Shown one piece after another: positions 7,731-16,412 of a stretch of DNA of 60,711 nt. Position 1 is the stretch's first letter. Each line of letters begins with the position of its first letter. The notes under the pieces were generated by a model. The model saw nothing but the letters and a program-made list of their open reading frames with translations, ran no database searches and had not been told where the DNA came from. Position numbers and translations under genes: made by a program. This DNA is from Paracoccaceae bacterium (GTDB lineage Bacteria; Pseudomonadota; Alphaproteobacteria; Rhodobacterales; Rhodobacteraceae): positions 1-60,711 of the forward strand of contig JALQUU010000009.1 of assembly GCA_023260655.1 (NCBI GenBank). Reading direction: 5' to 3'.

Positions 7731-8351
7731 GTGACCAAACGCACGTCTGCCAAGTACAAAATCGACCGCCGTATGGGCGAAAACATCTGGGGCCGTCCGA
7801 AGTCGCCGCTGAACAAGCGCGAATACGGTCCGGGCCAGCACGGCCAGCGCCGCAAGAACAAGCTCTCGGACTTCGGCACCCAGCTGCGCGCCAAGCAGAA
7901 GCTCAAGGGCTACTACGGCGACATGACCGAGAAGCAGTTCCGTCGCGTCTTCGCTGAAGCCGCTCGTGTTCAGGGCGACACCGGTGAAAACCTCGTGGGC
8001 CTGCTCGAGCGCCGTCTCGACGCCGTTGTCTACCGCGCCAAGTTCGTTCCGACCGTGTTCGCTGCACGCCAGTTCGTGAACCACGGCCACGTGACCGTGA
8101 ACGGCAAGCCGGTGAACATTCCGTCTTACCGCGTCAAAGAAGGCGACGTGATCGAAGTTCGCGCCAAGTCGAAGCAGCTGGCCGTCGTTCTGGAAGCCGT
8201 TGCTCTCGCAGAGCGTGACGTTCCCGATTACATCGAAGTCGACCACTCCAAGATGACCGCGACCTTCGTGCGCCAGCCGGCTCTGGCTGACGTGCCCTAC
8301 CCGGTGATCATGGAACCGAACCTTGTCGTGGAATTCTACGCGAAGAACTAA
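7731..8351 (+). CDS. rpsD: 30S ribosomal protein S4
   Basis: A 206-residue S4 protein with the family's usual length. It starts [20 protein letters not shown], contains [12 protein letters not shown] and has the S4 RNA-binding domain [14 protein letters not shown]...[11 protein letters not shown]. The protein nucleates 16S rRNA 5'-domain assembly and also acts in antitermination and translational control in other bacteria. The start codon is GTG at 7731, with AGAAGGAGA ideally spaced upstream. It is monocistronic, with its own promoter and terminator, and its codon use is strongly biased as expected for a ribosomal gene. Confidence 0.99.
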   Translation: MTKRTSAKYKIDRRMGENIWGRPKSPLNKREYGPGQHGQRRKNKLSDFGTQLRAKQKLKGYYGDMTEKQFRRVFAEAARVQGDTGENLVGLLERRLDAVVYRAKFVPTVFAARQFVNHGHVTVNGKPVNIPSYRVKEGDVIEVRAKSKQLAVVLEAVALAERDVPDYIEVDHSKMTATFVRQPALADVPYPVIMEPNLVVEFYAKN

Positions 8352-8374
8352 TCGGTTCTTCGCCGGTATTCGGA

Positions 8375-8406
8375 AAAGGGCGCTCCTTGGGGCGCCCTTT
8401 TTCTTT
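8375..8406. terminator. Terminator between rpsD and marR, probably bidirectional
   Basis: AAAGGGCGC (8375-8383) pairs with GCGCCCTTT (8392-8400), followed by TTCTTT on the plus strand. The complement also ends in a short T-run, so it may serve the convergent marR gene. Confidence 0.85.
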
Positions 8407-8444
8407 GGCGTTTTCGGCCTGTGTGATCTTGGATAGGCGTGGTC

Positions 8445-8930
8445 TTAGGTGCGGTTCGAGCCGTCGGAGGTGCCGAAGCTCGCAAGGATCGTTTCGAGCA
8501 CGCGAAAGAACGTCTCACGGTCGGCTGGGGCGACATCGCTGAAGAGCCGATCGTTCCAGGCTTGCGTGAGGCGTCTGATCCGGCCGATCAGCACCTGCCC
8601 CTCGTGCGAAAGCGTCAGCGCGTTCATCCGGCGGTCTTGCGAGACCCGTTCGCGCACGAGGATGCCGCGCGCTTCGAGGTCGGTCACCAGCTTGGTGACA
8701 GCGGATTTCTTCAGCGCGACGGCACCTGCGAGTTCGTTTTGCGAAATGCCGGGGTTGAGCCAGATTACCGCGAGAACGCCGATCGCCCCCGGCGGGAGAT
8801 CGACTTCGGAGCGGATGGCTTGGCCTTCGGGGCGCATGAGGGCCTGCAAGGTGCGCATCATGAACGGCATGTCGCGGGCCATGGGGCCCAGTTCGATGTC
8901 ACTATCCGGTGAAATCCTGAACTTCGTCAC
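8445..8930 (-). CDS. MarR-family transcriptional regulator of the adjacent catabolic island
   Basis: A 161-residue winged helix-turn-helix protein. The DNA-binding region spans about residues 45-110 (LAVIWLNPGISQNELAGAVALKKSAVTKLVTDLEARG...RVSQDRRMNALTLS), with helical dimerisation segments at both ends. It is divergent from the HgdB-like operon, with about 115 nt between start codons. That gap and the CoA-transferase upstream region share TAGTTC-N7-GAACTA palindromes, which I infer to be its operators. By analogy with MarR regulators of aromatic and acyl-CoA catabolism, the inducer may be the pathway's CoA thioester. Confidence 0.88.
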   Translation of the reverse strand: MTKFRISPDSDIELGPMARDMPFMMRTLQALMRPEGQAIRSEVDLPPGAIGVLAVIWLNPGISQNELAGAVALKKSAVTKLVTDLEARGILVRERVSQDRRMNALTLSHEGQVLIGRIRRLTQAWNDRLFSDVAPADRETFFRVLETILASFGTSDGSNRT

Positions 8931-8946
8931 ATAAGGTCCCGCTTTT

Positions 8947-8959
8947 CTTTAGCTTAAAG
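8947..8959. promoter_or_regulatory. Small palindrome upstream of marR
   Basis: CTTTA-GCT-TAAAG, perfect 5-bp arms, just upstream of the marR start. It could be an autoregulatory site, but the sequence differs from the two TAGTTC operators. Confidence 0.25.
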
Positions 8960-9002
8960 TAGCGCAAGGCGCGGGGGGAGGTAAAGCGCACTTGACGGAT
9001 GT

Positions 9003-9025
9003 TATAGTTCATATGATGAACTATA
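9003..9025. promoter_or_regulatory. Operator 1 (perfect palindrome), probable MarR site
   Basis: TATAGTTCAT (9003-9012), a 3-nt centre and ATGAACTATA (9016-9025): a perfect 10-bp dyad 20 nt before the first HgdB-like gene. Its core TAGTTC-N7-GAACTA recurs with identical spacing at 11200-11218. Confidence 0.75.
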
Positions 9026-9044
9026 TGCGAAGGGGAGGAGCGTG

Positions 9045-9914
9045 ATGCGTGTTGCCGTTTTCGGGCATGGCGTGCCTTGGGGAATTTTCGCGCCGTTCGA
9101 TGTGCCGGTCGAGGACGTGACGCTCCGCGCGGCGCGGCCTGCGCCGCAGATCGCTGCCTATCTCGAACCGTTCATGGACCCCTTCGCCCGCGCGGTGCTG
9201 GACGGGTTGGCGGGCGGTGCCTTTGATGGCGTCGATCTGTTGGTGTTCTTGCGCGAAAGCCCCGGTGCGCTGCCCGCCTTCCACTACGCCTGCGATTTCG
9301 CGCGGCGCGGGCTTTTACCCGCAGATGCTCCGGCTTTGCATCTTCTTAATCTGGTGCCGTCGAATACTCCGGCCGCACATCGCTTCAATCTGACCGAGAT
9401 TGACCGCCTTGCCGATGTGCTGGGTAGCGCAGGGGGTGCGCGCTCTCGCTTCGAGATGCCGCCATTGCCGCCACTCACGCGCGGGGCCGAAGTGGCCGGG
9501 CCGCGACAGGCATTGCTGGGAGCGCCGCTCGGCAACACTGCGTTGCAAGAGGGTTTGGCGCGGCTGGGCCCACTGGTGCTGGACCAACAGGCCGAGGACG
9601 CGGCGCGGGCGGCGGCAGGCGACACGATTGATGCCGCGCTGGCCGCGCAGGCTGCGAACCCTTTTGCCGCGCGCCAACCGGGCGATCTTTACCTTTCAGC
9701 GGTGGCGAGCCACTTGGCCGAGCGGCAAGTGGAGCGCGTGGTCTGGCAAGTGGACGCGCATGACGACCTCTGGGGCTGGCTGATGCCGGACCTGCGCGCG
9801 CTCGCTGAAAAGGCGGGGGTGGCCTTCGTCGATCTTGGCGTGCTGCCGCGCAGGCCCTCGGCTGAAGAGCTTTCCCCCGTGCTGGAGCGGTTGGCCAAGG
9901 ACGGTGCGGTATGA
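9045..9914 (+). CDS. 2-hydroxyacyl-CoA dehydratase (HgdB/BcrB)-like protein, short subunit
   Basis: A 289-residue protein. Its fold pattern (VDLLVFLRESPG...LHLLNLVPSNT, C-terminal DLRALAEKAGVAFVDLGVL) resembles the 2-hydroxyglutaryl-CoA dehydratase/benzoyl-CoA reductase beta-type family. Those enzymes bind a [4Fe-4S] cluster through conserved cysteines. Here the expected Cys position reads Pro (ESPG) by my by-eye alignment, and I see only one Cys (YACDFA). The ATG at 9045 has GGGGAGG at good spacing; a GTG lies just before it. It overlaps the next gene by 4 nt and is surely co-translated. No activator ATPase (HgdC/BcrD) is nearby. The function is therefore uncertain. Confidence 0.7.
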   Translation: MRVAVFGHGVPWGIFAPFDVPVEDVTLRAARPAPQIAAYLEPFMDPFARAVLDGLAGGAFDGVDLLVFLRESPGALPAFHYACDFARRGLLPADAPALHLLNLVPSNTPAAHRFNLTEIDRLADVLGSAGGARSRFEMPPLPPLTRGAEVAGPRQALLGAPLGNTALQEGLARLGPLVLDQQAEDAARAAAGDTIDAALAAQAANPFAARQPGDLYLSAVASHLAERQVERVVWQVDAHDDLWGWLMPDLRALAEKAGVAFVDLGVLPRRPSAEELSPVLERLAKDGAV

Positions 9915-11197
9915 GTTACAAACCGCTGGAATGCTCGCGCGCGGCACTGGATTACCAGCGCGACTGGACGCAACGGTTGCGGGCCCGGATCGACGGGGAC
10001 GCGGGCTATGCCTTCGTCAATGCCGACACGCCGCACGAGATTTTCCACGCGCTCGATATGCCCGTTGTGGTGAACCAATGGTGGTCTTCGGTCATCTCGG
10101 CCAAGAAGCTTTCGGCACCGCTTCTGGATCGGGCGGCCGCCATGGGGTATCACGACCGTCTGGCGCGGTATTCGGCGCTGCCCCTGATCTCGCGCATGAC
10201 AGGCGATCCGGAAATGCAGCCTTGGGGAGGGTTGCCTGACCCGGCGATCTTCTGTGCGCGGCAAAGCGCGGATGATCACCAGCGGATTTTCCAGCACTGG
10301 TCGCGATTGACGGGCGCGCCGCTCGCGTTGCTGCATGCGCCTGCCCCTGCCCAAAACGGCCCCGACTGGTGGTTGCGCGCGAGAAGCGACTGGGAGGCGT
10401 TCCACGGCTCGGCTCGGCTCGATCTGATGCAGGCGCAGCTTTCAGACCTCGTTACGCAGGTGGAAGGCCTGACCGGACGCCGCTTCGATCCGGAAGCTTT
10501 CGCCGCCTATATGGACCGGATCGAAGCGCAGGAGCGCATTTTCGAAGAGGCGAATGCGTTGATCGCGGGGGCTCCTCGGGTGCCTGTGCGTATTTCCGAG
10601 CAGATCCCGAACGTGATGCTGCCGCAGTGGCATCGCGGCTCGGACTGGGCCTTGGCCCATGCCGAACGCTTCCGCGATGCGGTGGCAGACCGTGTGCAGT
10701 CGGGTGCGTCTGTGGTGGCGGATGAGCGCGTGCGGATGATGTGGATCGGCGCGGGGCTGTGGTTTGACACCGGGTTTTACGCAGGTTTCGAAGAGAGCCA
10801 TGGCGCGGTCTTTGCGTGGTCGATGTATCTGCCCTTCGCCGGCGATGGCTATATCCGCGAAAGCCATGGCGATCCGTTGCGCGCGCTGGCAGCGCGGATG
10901 GTCAGTATGAACGAGCAGCTGCATCAGCCCCCGTGGGCAGCCGACTGGCTGGTGACGCAGGCGCGGGATTACCGCATTGATCTGGCCGTTGTTCTGGTGC
11001 CCGAAGACGACCGCCCCTCCGGTATGGGCACGCGGTTCATCGCGCATGCCCTGCGCGCGGCGGGGGTCGAAGTGGTCGAGATCCGTGCCGACATGGTGGA
11101 TGCGCGCAAATGGGATGGTGCAGCGGCCCGCGCGGCTGTGGAAGCCAGTATCGCCCGCGTGACTGGGCAGAGCGATGCCAGATTGACAGATGGATAA
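9911..11197 (+). CDS. 2-hydroxyacyl-CoA dehydratase (HgdB/BcrB)-like protein, long subunit
   Basis: A 428-residue partner of the preceding gene (ATG overlaps its stop). Recognisable family features are the N-terminal PHEIFHALDMPVVVNQWWSSVISAKK, the nucleotide-fold stretch LPDPAIFCARQSADDHQRIF..LTGAPLALLHAP and a C-terminal GTRFIAHALRAAGVEVVEI. The residue that would be the cluster Cys in the family's NGCDTH-like motif appears to be Ala119; a Cys lies four residues earlier. It has only Cys8 and Cys115. It probably forms a heterodimer with the short subunit, acting on a CoA thioester, but perhaps without the classical radical iron-sulfur mechanism. Confidence 0.72.
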   Translation: MSYKPLECSRAALDYQRDWTQRLRARIDGDAGYAFVNADTPHEIFHALDMPVVVNQWWSSVISAKKLSAPLLDRAAAMGYHDRLARYSALPLISRMTGDPEMQPWGGLPDPAIFCARQSADDHQRIFQHWSRLTGAPLALLHAPAPAQNGPDWWLRARSDWEAFHGSARLDLMQAQLSDLVTQVEGLTGRRFDPEAFAAYMDRIEAQERIFEEANALIAGAPRVPVRISEQIPNVMLPQWHRGSDWALAHAERFRDAVADRVQSGASVVADERVRMMWIGAGLWFDTGFYAGFEESHGAVFAWSMYLPFAGDGYIRESHGDPLRALAARMVSMNEQLHQPPWAADWLVTQARDYRIDLAVVLVPEDDRPSGMGTRFIAHALRAAGVEVVEIRADMVDARKWDGAAARAAVEASIARVTGQSDARLTDG

Positions 11198-11199
11198 AA

Positions 11200-11218
11200 T
11201 AGTTCCCAGAGTGAACTA
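11200..11218. promoter_or_regulatory. Operator 2, matching operator 1
   Basis: TAGTTC (11200-11205), seven nt, GAACTA (11213-11218), immediately after the second HgdB-like gene and 15 nt before the CoA-transferase GTG. It suggests a second regulated promoter inside the cluster, or a roadblock site. Confidence 0.7.
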
Positions 11219-11233
11219 ATAAGGGGAGGAATC

Positions 11234-12337
11234 GTGGCTCAGGCGCTGGAAGGGATCACAGTCGTCGATTTCAGTCATGTCGTGGCCGGGCCACTGGCGA
11301 CGCATTTCCTCGCCTTGAACGGTGCACGGGTGATCAAGGTCGAGCCGCCCGCAGGTGACCCGCTGCGCGACTACACCGCGAACCGCGCCGAAATGGGCAT
11401 GTCGCCCGCGTTCCGGGGGATCAACCTTGGCAAGCACTCGACCGTTCTCGACCTGAAAAGCCCGGAGGGGCGGGCCGAAGCCCTGCGGCTGATCCGCGAG
11501 GCGGATGTGGTGGTGGAGAACTTCCGCCCCGGTGTGATGGCGCGCCTCGGCCTCGATTATGAGAGCGTGGCCGTTGAAAACCCCAAAGTGGTTTATTGCT
11601 CCGTGTCGGGGTTCGGGCAGGGGGGCGCGCTGTCCGAGGTCGCGGCGATCGACCAGATCGTTCAGGCGATGTCCGGTCTGATGCAGCTTTCCGGGCGTGA
11701 AGGCGATCCGGCGATGCGCGTGGGCTTTCCCATCGTCGACACGTTCACTGGCCTCTTGGCCGCCTTTGCGATCCAGACCGCGCTCTTGCAGCGTGAACGC
11801 GGGCTGGTGCGGGGGCAGAATGTCGATGTGGCGATGCTGGATGCGACGCTCGTGATGCTGCTTTCGGTGGTCAACCCGTTGCTGATGGCGGGCGAAAAGC
11901 CGCAGCGCACAGGCAATCGCGGGTTTTCGCGCGCGCCGACCGCAGACACCTTCGCCTGTGCGGAGGGCGAAATTTGCGTGGGCGCGGTCCAGCCCGGTCA
12001 GGTCGAAGCTCTGTTGGCGGCGCTGGAACTCTCGCACCTGCTCGACCGCGCAGAATTCGCAGACCGTGTGGCGCGGATCGAGAATGCCGACGCGATGCAC
12101 ACCCACCTCGCCGCCGTTTTCGCGACGAAAACAGCCGAGGAGTGGGAGGCGATCCTTCAGAGCGCGGGCCTGCCTGCGGCGCGCGTGCGCGGGATCGAAG
12201 AGGCGCTGGCGCTTCCGCATCTGGCGGAGCGGGGCCTCGTCCTGAACATCGGCGGCGATCGCGCACTGAATGCGGGTTTCACTTTTCGCGAGGGCGGGCC
12301 GGGGATCAACCGGCCTGCCCCCGCACTCAAGCGGTGA
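11234..12337 (+). CDS. Family III (CaiB/BaiF) CoA-transferase
   Basis: A 367-residue enzyme with family III hallmarks: an N-terminal GITVVDFSHVVAGPLATHFLALNGARVIKVEPP, a VVENFRPGVMARLGLDY segment, and VGFPIVDTFTGLLAAFAI, whose Asp is the expected acyl-anhydride residue. It swaps CoA between a donor thioester and a carboxylic acid without a ping-pong glutamate. The start is GTG at 11234 with GGGAGGA upstream. Its place between the HgdB-like pair and a TRAP importer suggests that it activates the imported acid. Confidence 0.9.
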   Translation: MAQALEGITVVDFSHVVAGPLATHFLALNGARVIKVEPPAGDPLRDYTANRAEMGMSPAFRGINLGKHSTVLDLKSPEGRAEALRLIREADVVVENFRPGVMARLGLDYESVAVENPKVVYCSVSGFGQGGALSEVAAIDQIVQAMSGLMQLSGREGDPAMRVGFPIVDTFTGLLAAFAIQTALLQRERGLVRGQNVDVAMLDATLVMLLSVVNPLLMAGEKPQRTGNRGFSRAPTADTFACAEGEICVGAVQPGQVEALLAALELSHLLDRAEFADRVARIENADAMHTHLAAVFATKTAEEWEAILQSAGLPAARVRGIEEALALPHLAERGLVLNIGGDRALNAGFTFREGGPGINRPAPALKR

Positions 12338-12392
12338 GGGCACTCACCAGACCCCCGGCGCAACCGGGCAATCGACCTTCAGGGAGGAGAAT

Positions 12393-13403
12393 ATGAAGGA
12401 CTTTATCAGAACGACGGCACTGGCTGCGCTCTTGGCCACCACGGCAGGTGCGGCGCTGGCGACCGATCTGCGGCTTTCGGTGGAAACCCCGCCCGGGCAC
12501 ATCCGCAATGTGGCGGCCGAGAAATGGGCCGAGGCGATCAAGGAGAAATCCGGCGGCAGCCTGACCGTGGAGGTCTTCCCGGCGGCGCAGCTCTACAAAT
12601 CCGCCGACGCGATCCGCGCACTGGCGTCGGGCGCGCTCGACATGTCGATCCAGGCTTCGCCGACGCTGTCGCAGTTCGAACCGAACCTTTCGGTCATCAC
12701 CCTGCCGATGTTCTTCGGCGCATCGCGTGACGACGTGCGCAAGGTGCTGGACGGCGATCTTGGCAAAGAACTCTGGCGCATGGTTGCCAAGAAGGGCATC
12801 GTGGTGCCGGAAGGCGGGCATTTCGAGTTCGCACCCAACAACACGGCTTACACGACTTCGAAAGAGGTCAAGACCTATGCCGATCTTTCGGGTGTGAAGC
12901 TGGCAACGCCGCCCTCGCCGGTGGTTGTGGCGCTCTTGAAGGAGATGGGGGCGGCTCCGCAGGCCACGCCGCGTTCGGAAATCGTGATGCAGCTGACACA
13001 GGGCCAGATCGACGGGCTTGGCTCGGTCACCGACTCGACCATCAAGGGTGGCAAGCTCTGGGAAGCCGGGATCAAGCACGCCTTCGCGGATAACGCGGGC
13101 TGGGGCGTTTACATCCCGCTCGTGTCGAAAGCGACCTTGGACAAGCTGACGCCCGAAGAACAGAAAGCCGTGCAGGACGCATGGGCCGAAGTGGTTGGCT
13201 GGGCGCGTGAACAAGCCGCGAAGGAACTCGCGGATGCGCGTTCGATCAACGAAAGCAACGGTGTCGTCTATGTTGATCCCGCGCCCGAAGATGTCGCGGC
13301 GATGAAGGCGAAGATGGTCGGCGTGCAGGACCAGATCGTGAAAGACGGCGGCATGGATGCCGATTTTGTCGGACGCGTTTCGGCGGCACTGGCCGGGAAC
13401 TGA
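12393..13403 (+). CDS. dctP: TRAP transporter substrate-binding protein
   Basis: A 336-residue periplasmic protein. The signal peptide is about residues 1-23 (MKDFIRTTA...GAALA), followed by TDLRLSVETPPGHIRNVAAEKWAE and a typical DctP ligand-binding core (GALDMSIQASPTLSQFEP, SEIVMQLTQGQIDGLGS). It captures an organic acid and delivers it to the DctQM permease encoded next. GGGAGGAG is just before the ATG. The start of the mature protein is unusual for C4-dicarboxylate binders and fits a different carboxylate; the substrate cannot be read from sequence. Confidence 0.92.
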   Translation: MKDFIRTTALAALLATTAGAALATDLRLSVETPPGHIRNVAAEKWAEAIKEKSGGSLTVEVFPAAQLYKSADAIRALASGALDMSIQASPTLSQFEPNLSVITLPMFFGASRDDVRKVLDGDLGKELWRMVAKKGIVVPEGGHFEFAPNNTAYTTSKEVKTYADLSGVKLATPPSPVVVALLKEMGAAPQATPRSEIVMQLTQGQIDGLGSVTDSTIKGGKLWEAGIKHAFADNAGWGVYIPLVSKATLDKLTPEEQKAVQDAWAEVVGWAREQAAKELADARSINESNGVVYVDPAPEDVAAMKAKMVGVQDQIVKDGGMDADFVGRVSAALAGN

Positions 13404-13455
13404 GCAAAGTGCCCCGCTCCGGAGTGTCCGGGGCGGGGGCTTGGCGGCGGCTGAT

Positions 13456-13965
13456 ATGATCGACAACATCCTGAAATTCTGGACCCGGATCGAGGCGGTG
13501 CTGATCGGCCTTCTGATCCTCACCGCGCTCTGCACATTTCTGGGCAGCGCCGTGGTGCGCGCGGTTGCGCCTGCGTGGTCCATCGACTGGGGCGAAGAGA
13601 TCGCGCTTTACTGCATCGTCTGGGCGACGGTACTGGCGGGCTCTTCGCTGGTGGCCGAAGGGCGCCACATCCGGACCGAGATTTTCGTGGCAAGCTTGGC
13701 GCCTAGCCTCAGGTCGGCCGCCGCGTGGCTGGTGCTGGCGCTTTCCGCCGGCTTTTGCATGGCGATGGCGTGGCATGGCTGGAAGGCCTTCGGGTTCTCG
13801 CTGATGCTCGACGAGCGCTCCGCCTCGACGCTGCGCACGCCGCAGGCCTATGCTGTTACCCTAGCGATGCCAGTGGGCATGGCGCTGATCCTTGGTCGGG
13901 TGGCGCTGATGCTGGCCGCTGGCCGACGCCCTTTCACCGACGAACCTACGCCGGAGGGCAAATAA
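13456..13965 (+). CDS. dctQ: TRAP transporter small permease subunit
   Basis: A 169-residue integral membrane protein with four predicted helices (about residues 15-37, 50-70, 90-112 and 130-152). It carries the DctQ-type WGEEIALYCIVWATVLAGS motif after helix 1-2. It pairs with DctM. The ATG at 13456 follows the dctP stop by about 50 nt, and the stop abuts the dctM ATG directly. Confidence 0.92.
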   Translation: MIDNILKFWTRIEAVLIGLLILTALCTFLGSAVVRAVAPAWSIDWGEEIALYCIVWATVLAGSSLVAEGRHIRTEIFVASLAPSLRSAAAWLVLALSAGFCMAMAWHGWKAFGFSLMLDERSASTLRTPQAYAVTLAMPVGMALILGRVALMLAAGRRPFTDEPTPEGK

Positions 13966-15243
13966 ATGGACGCCGCAATCGGCCTTCTGGGGATGCTTCT
14001 CCTCATGGCGCTCGGCGCGCCGATCTTCGTCTCGCTCGGCCTGACCGCTATTCTCATGATCGCGATGGAGGGCCGCCCGCTGATGGATGCGGCGGCGCAT
14101 TCGATCAACGGGATCAACTCGACGACCTTCCTCGCCGTGCCCTTCTTCGTCATGGCCGCGACCTTCATGCAGAGGGGCGGCATCGCCCGCATCATCATCG
14201 AAGCCGCAGAGGCCTGGGTGGGCCATATGCGCGGCGGCCTGGGGCTGGTGGCCGTGATCGCGACCACGCTTTTTGCAGCAATTTCAGGCTCTTCTGTCGT
14301 CACGGCCATGGCGATGGGCACTTTCCTCATTCCGGCGATGGTGGCGCGCGGCTATGATCGGCCCTTCGCGCTGGGCCTTGTTGGGGCTTCGGGCACGCTG
14401 GGTATTCTGATCCCGCCGTCACTCTCGATGATCCTCTATGGCCTCATCGCCGAGGAATCGGTGCCGCGCCTTTTCATGGCGGGGGTGATGCCGGGCCTTT
14501 TGCAGGCGGTGCTGCTCGCAAGCTGGGTGATGATCTGGTCGCGCCACAAAGGCTACGCTTCTGGCGCGCGGGCCACGCGGGAAGAGTTCATCGCGAAGAA
14601 CCTGCGCGCGCTGCCTGCGATGTTTATCCCCGTCTCGGTTTTTGCAGGGATCTATTCAGGCTACACGACCGTGACCGAAAGCGCAGGCGTGGCGGCCATC
14701 GCCTCTGTCCTCATCGCGGTTTTCGTCTACCGCGAAGTGAAGCTTTCGGAGATATTCTCCATGGCGACCGAGGGCATGAAAGCGGCTTCAGCCGTCACCT
14801 TCATCGTCATGTTCGCGCTTCTTTTCGCGCATTGGATCACCGGATCGGGCATCCCGACGGCGCTCGTGAACTTCGCCATCACCCAAGATCTGGCACCATG
14901 GCAATTCCTCTTGGCGCTCAACATCCTGATGATCATCCTCGGCATGTTCCTCGACGCCGTGGCGGTGATGCTGATCGTGACGCCGATTGTTCTGCCCGTT
15001 CTCGGCACCCTCGGCATCGACCCGATCCATTTCGGCATCGTGCTGATCGTGAACATGGAAATCGCTTTCCTCACCCCGCCCATCGGGCTGAACCTCTTCG
15101 TTCTGGCCTCTATCGCCCGCGCGCCGATGTCCGAGGCGGTGCGCGGCATGTGGCCCTTCGTTTTGCTGATGGTGGGCTTTCTTATCCTCATTACCTATGT
15201 ACCGGAGATCTCGCTATGGCTGCCACGAACAGTGATGAACTGA
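13966..15243 (+). CDS. dctM: TRAP transporter large permease subunit
   Basis: A 425-residue protein with about 12 hydrophobic helices and DctM signatures: the PFFVMAATFMQRGGIARIIIEAAEAWVG region, GSSVVTAMAMGTFLIPAMV, GLVGASGTLGILIPPSLSMILYG and PPIGLNLFVL. It forms the sodium-driven channel of the importer. It starts directly after dctQ and overlaps the first P450 gene by 28 nt, tying transport and oxidation into one transcript. Confidence 0.95.
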   Translation: MDAAIGLLGMLLLMALGAPIFVSLGLTAILMIAMEGRPLMDAAAHSINGINSTTFLAVPFFVMAATFMQRGGIARIIIEAAEAWVGHMRGGLGLVAVIATTLFAAISGSSVVTAMAMGTFLIPAMVARGYDRPFALGLVGASGTLGILIPPSLSMILYGLIAEESVPRLFMAGVMPGLLQAVLLASWVMIWSRHKGYASGARATREEFIAKNLRALPAMFIPVSVFAGIYSGYTTVTESAGVAAIASVLIAVFVYREVKLSEIFSMATEGMKAASAVTFIVMFALLFAHWITGSGIPTALVNFAITQDLAPWQFLLALNILMIILGMFLDAVAVMLIVTPIVLPVLGTLGIDPIHFGIVLIVNMEIAFLTPPIGLNLFVLASIARAPMSEAVRGMWPFVLLMVGFLILITYVPEISLWLPRTVMN

Positions 15244-16412
15244 GGGGCGACTGGGATCCGTCCGAGCCCGGCACAATGGCCGACTACCCCGCCGCCCATG
15301 CCCAACTTCGGGCCACGGCTCCGGTTGCGTGGTCGGAGAAATGGGGCGGGTTTTTCACGCTGATGCGCTATGCTGATGTGGCCCAAGCCAGCCGCGATCC
15401 CGAAATCTTCACGGCCACGAAAATGACCGTGATCCCCTCGTCGCCCCGCAAGGGCCTGCCGCGCCTGCCGCTGCAGAAAGACCCGCCGGAAAGCGAACGC
15501 TACCGCAAGGCCTTGAACCCGTTTTTCAAGGAAAACCGCATCCGCGCGATGGATCCAGCGCTGACCGCGCTGGCCGACCGCCTGATCGCGGCACTCGATC
15601 CGGCAGCGGCGGATTTCTCGGGCGGCTTCGTCGAACCCTTCACGCAAGGAGCCTTGGGCCTCCTGATCGGGCTTGATGAGACCGAGGCGCTGGAAGTCGG
15701 GCGCTTGTCGCATCTCTATGTGCATGCGGTGCAGGGCGAAGACCTGCCGACGGCCGGAGACTTGTCGCGCCAAGTCGATGCCTTCGCTGTGGCCTTGGTG
15801 GATGACCGCATCGCGTCCCCGCGCGACCCGAAGGCCGATATCGTCTCGGGCCTGATCGCAAATCCGCCCGAAGACGGGGCTTTTACGCCCGAGGAACTGG
15901 CCGGTATGGTGCGCCTGATGCTGATCGGCGGCCATGTGGTGCCGCGCAACTTCCTGTGCTCCATCGCGTGGCATATGGCGAGCCACCCCGATCACCTCGC
16001 CCTCCTGCGCGCGCGGCCGGAGGTAGAAAAGCCTCTGATCGAAGAATTCCTGCGCTTCTATTCCTCCAATCAGGCCCTCGTTCGCGTGACCACGAAAGAG
16101 ACGGAAATCGGTGGCGCGCGCATCCCCGAAGGCTGCCCCGTGGCGCTCAATTTCCTTTCCGCCAATCGAGATGAGGCGGTTTTCGAGAACCCGATGGAGT
16201 TCCTCCCCGAACGCAAGCCCAACCGCCATCTCGCCTTCGGCATCGGCCCGCATATGTGCCTTGGCCTCGCGCTGGCCAAACTGCAGGCGCGCATCCTGCT
16301 TTCAGTCCTGCTGCGCGCACCCGGCCTGAGCATTGTCGGCACTCCGAAATGGGCGCGCTGGACGGAATATGGCGTGACCTCCCTGACCCTTGATCTGAGA
16401 GCCCGCGCATGA
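15216..16412 (+). CDS. Cytochrome P450, first of a tandem pair, atypical I-helix
   Basis: A 398-residue soluble bacterial P450. The heme-loop FGIGPHMCLG places the axial ligand at Cys348, and the ExxR motif is EEFLRF. In the I-helix, where most P450s have AGHETT, this protein reads GGHVVP, so both the acid and the threonine used for oxygen activation are missing. No ferredoxin or reductase gene is adjacent. The ATG at 15216 lies inside the end of dctM. It shares a W-x-E-Y-G motif near the C-terminus with the next gene, indicating a duplication. It may hydroxylate or demethylate the imported acid. Confidence 0.92.
   Translation: MAATNSDELRGDWDPSEPGTMADYPAAHAQLRATAPVAWSEKWGGFFTLMRYADVAQASRDPEIFTATKMTVIPSSPRKGLPRLPLQKDPPESERYRKALNPFFKENRIRAMDPALTALADRLIAALDPAAADFSGGFVEPFTQGALGLLIGLDETEALEVGRLSHLYVHAVQGEDLPTAGDLSRQVDAFAVALVDDRIASPRDPKADIVSGLIANPPEDGAFTPEELAGMVRLMLIGGHVVPRNFLCSIAWHMASHPDHLALLRARPEVEKPLIEEFLRFYSSNQALVRVTTKETEIGGARIPEGCPVALNFLSANRDEAVFENPMEFLPERKPNRHLAFGIGPHMCLGLALAKLQARILLSVLLRAPGLSIVGTPKWARWTEYGVTSLTLDLRARA

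Noticed and set aside
8440..8480. GGTTCGAGCC resembling a tRNA T-loop
   Set aside because: It lies within the end of marR and no acceptor or anticodon stems fit around it.
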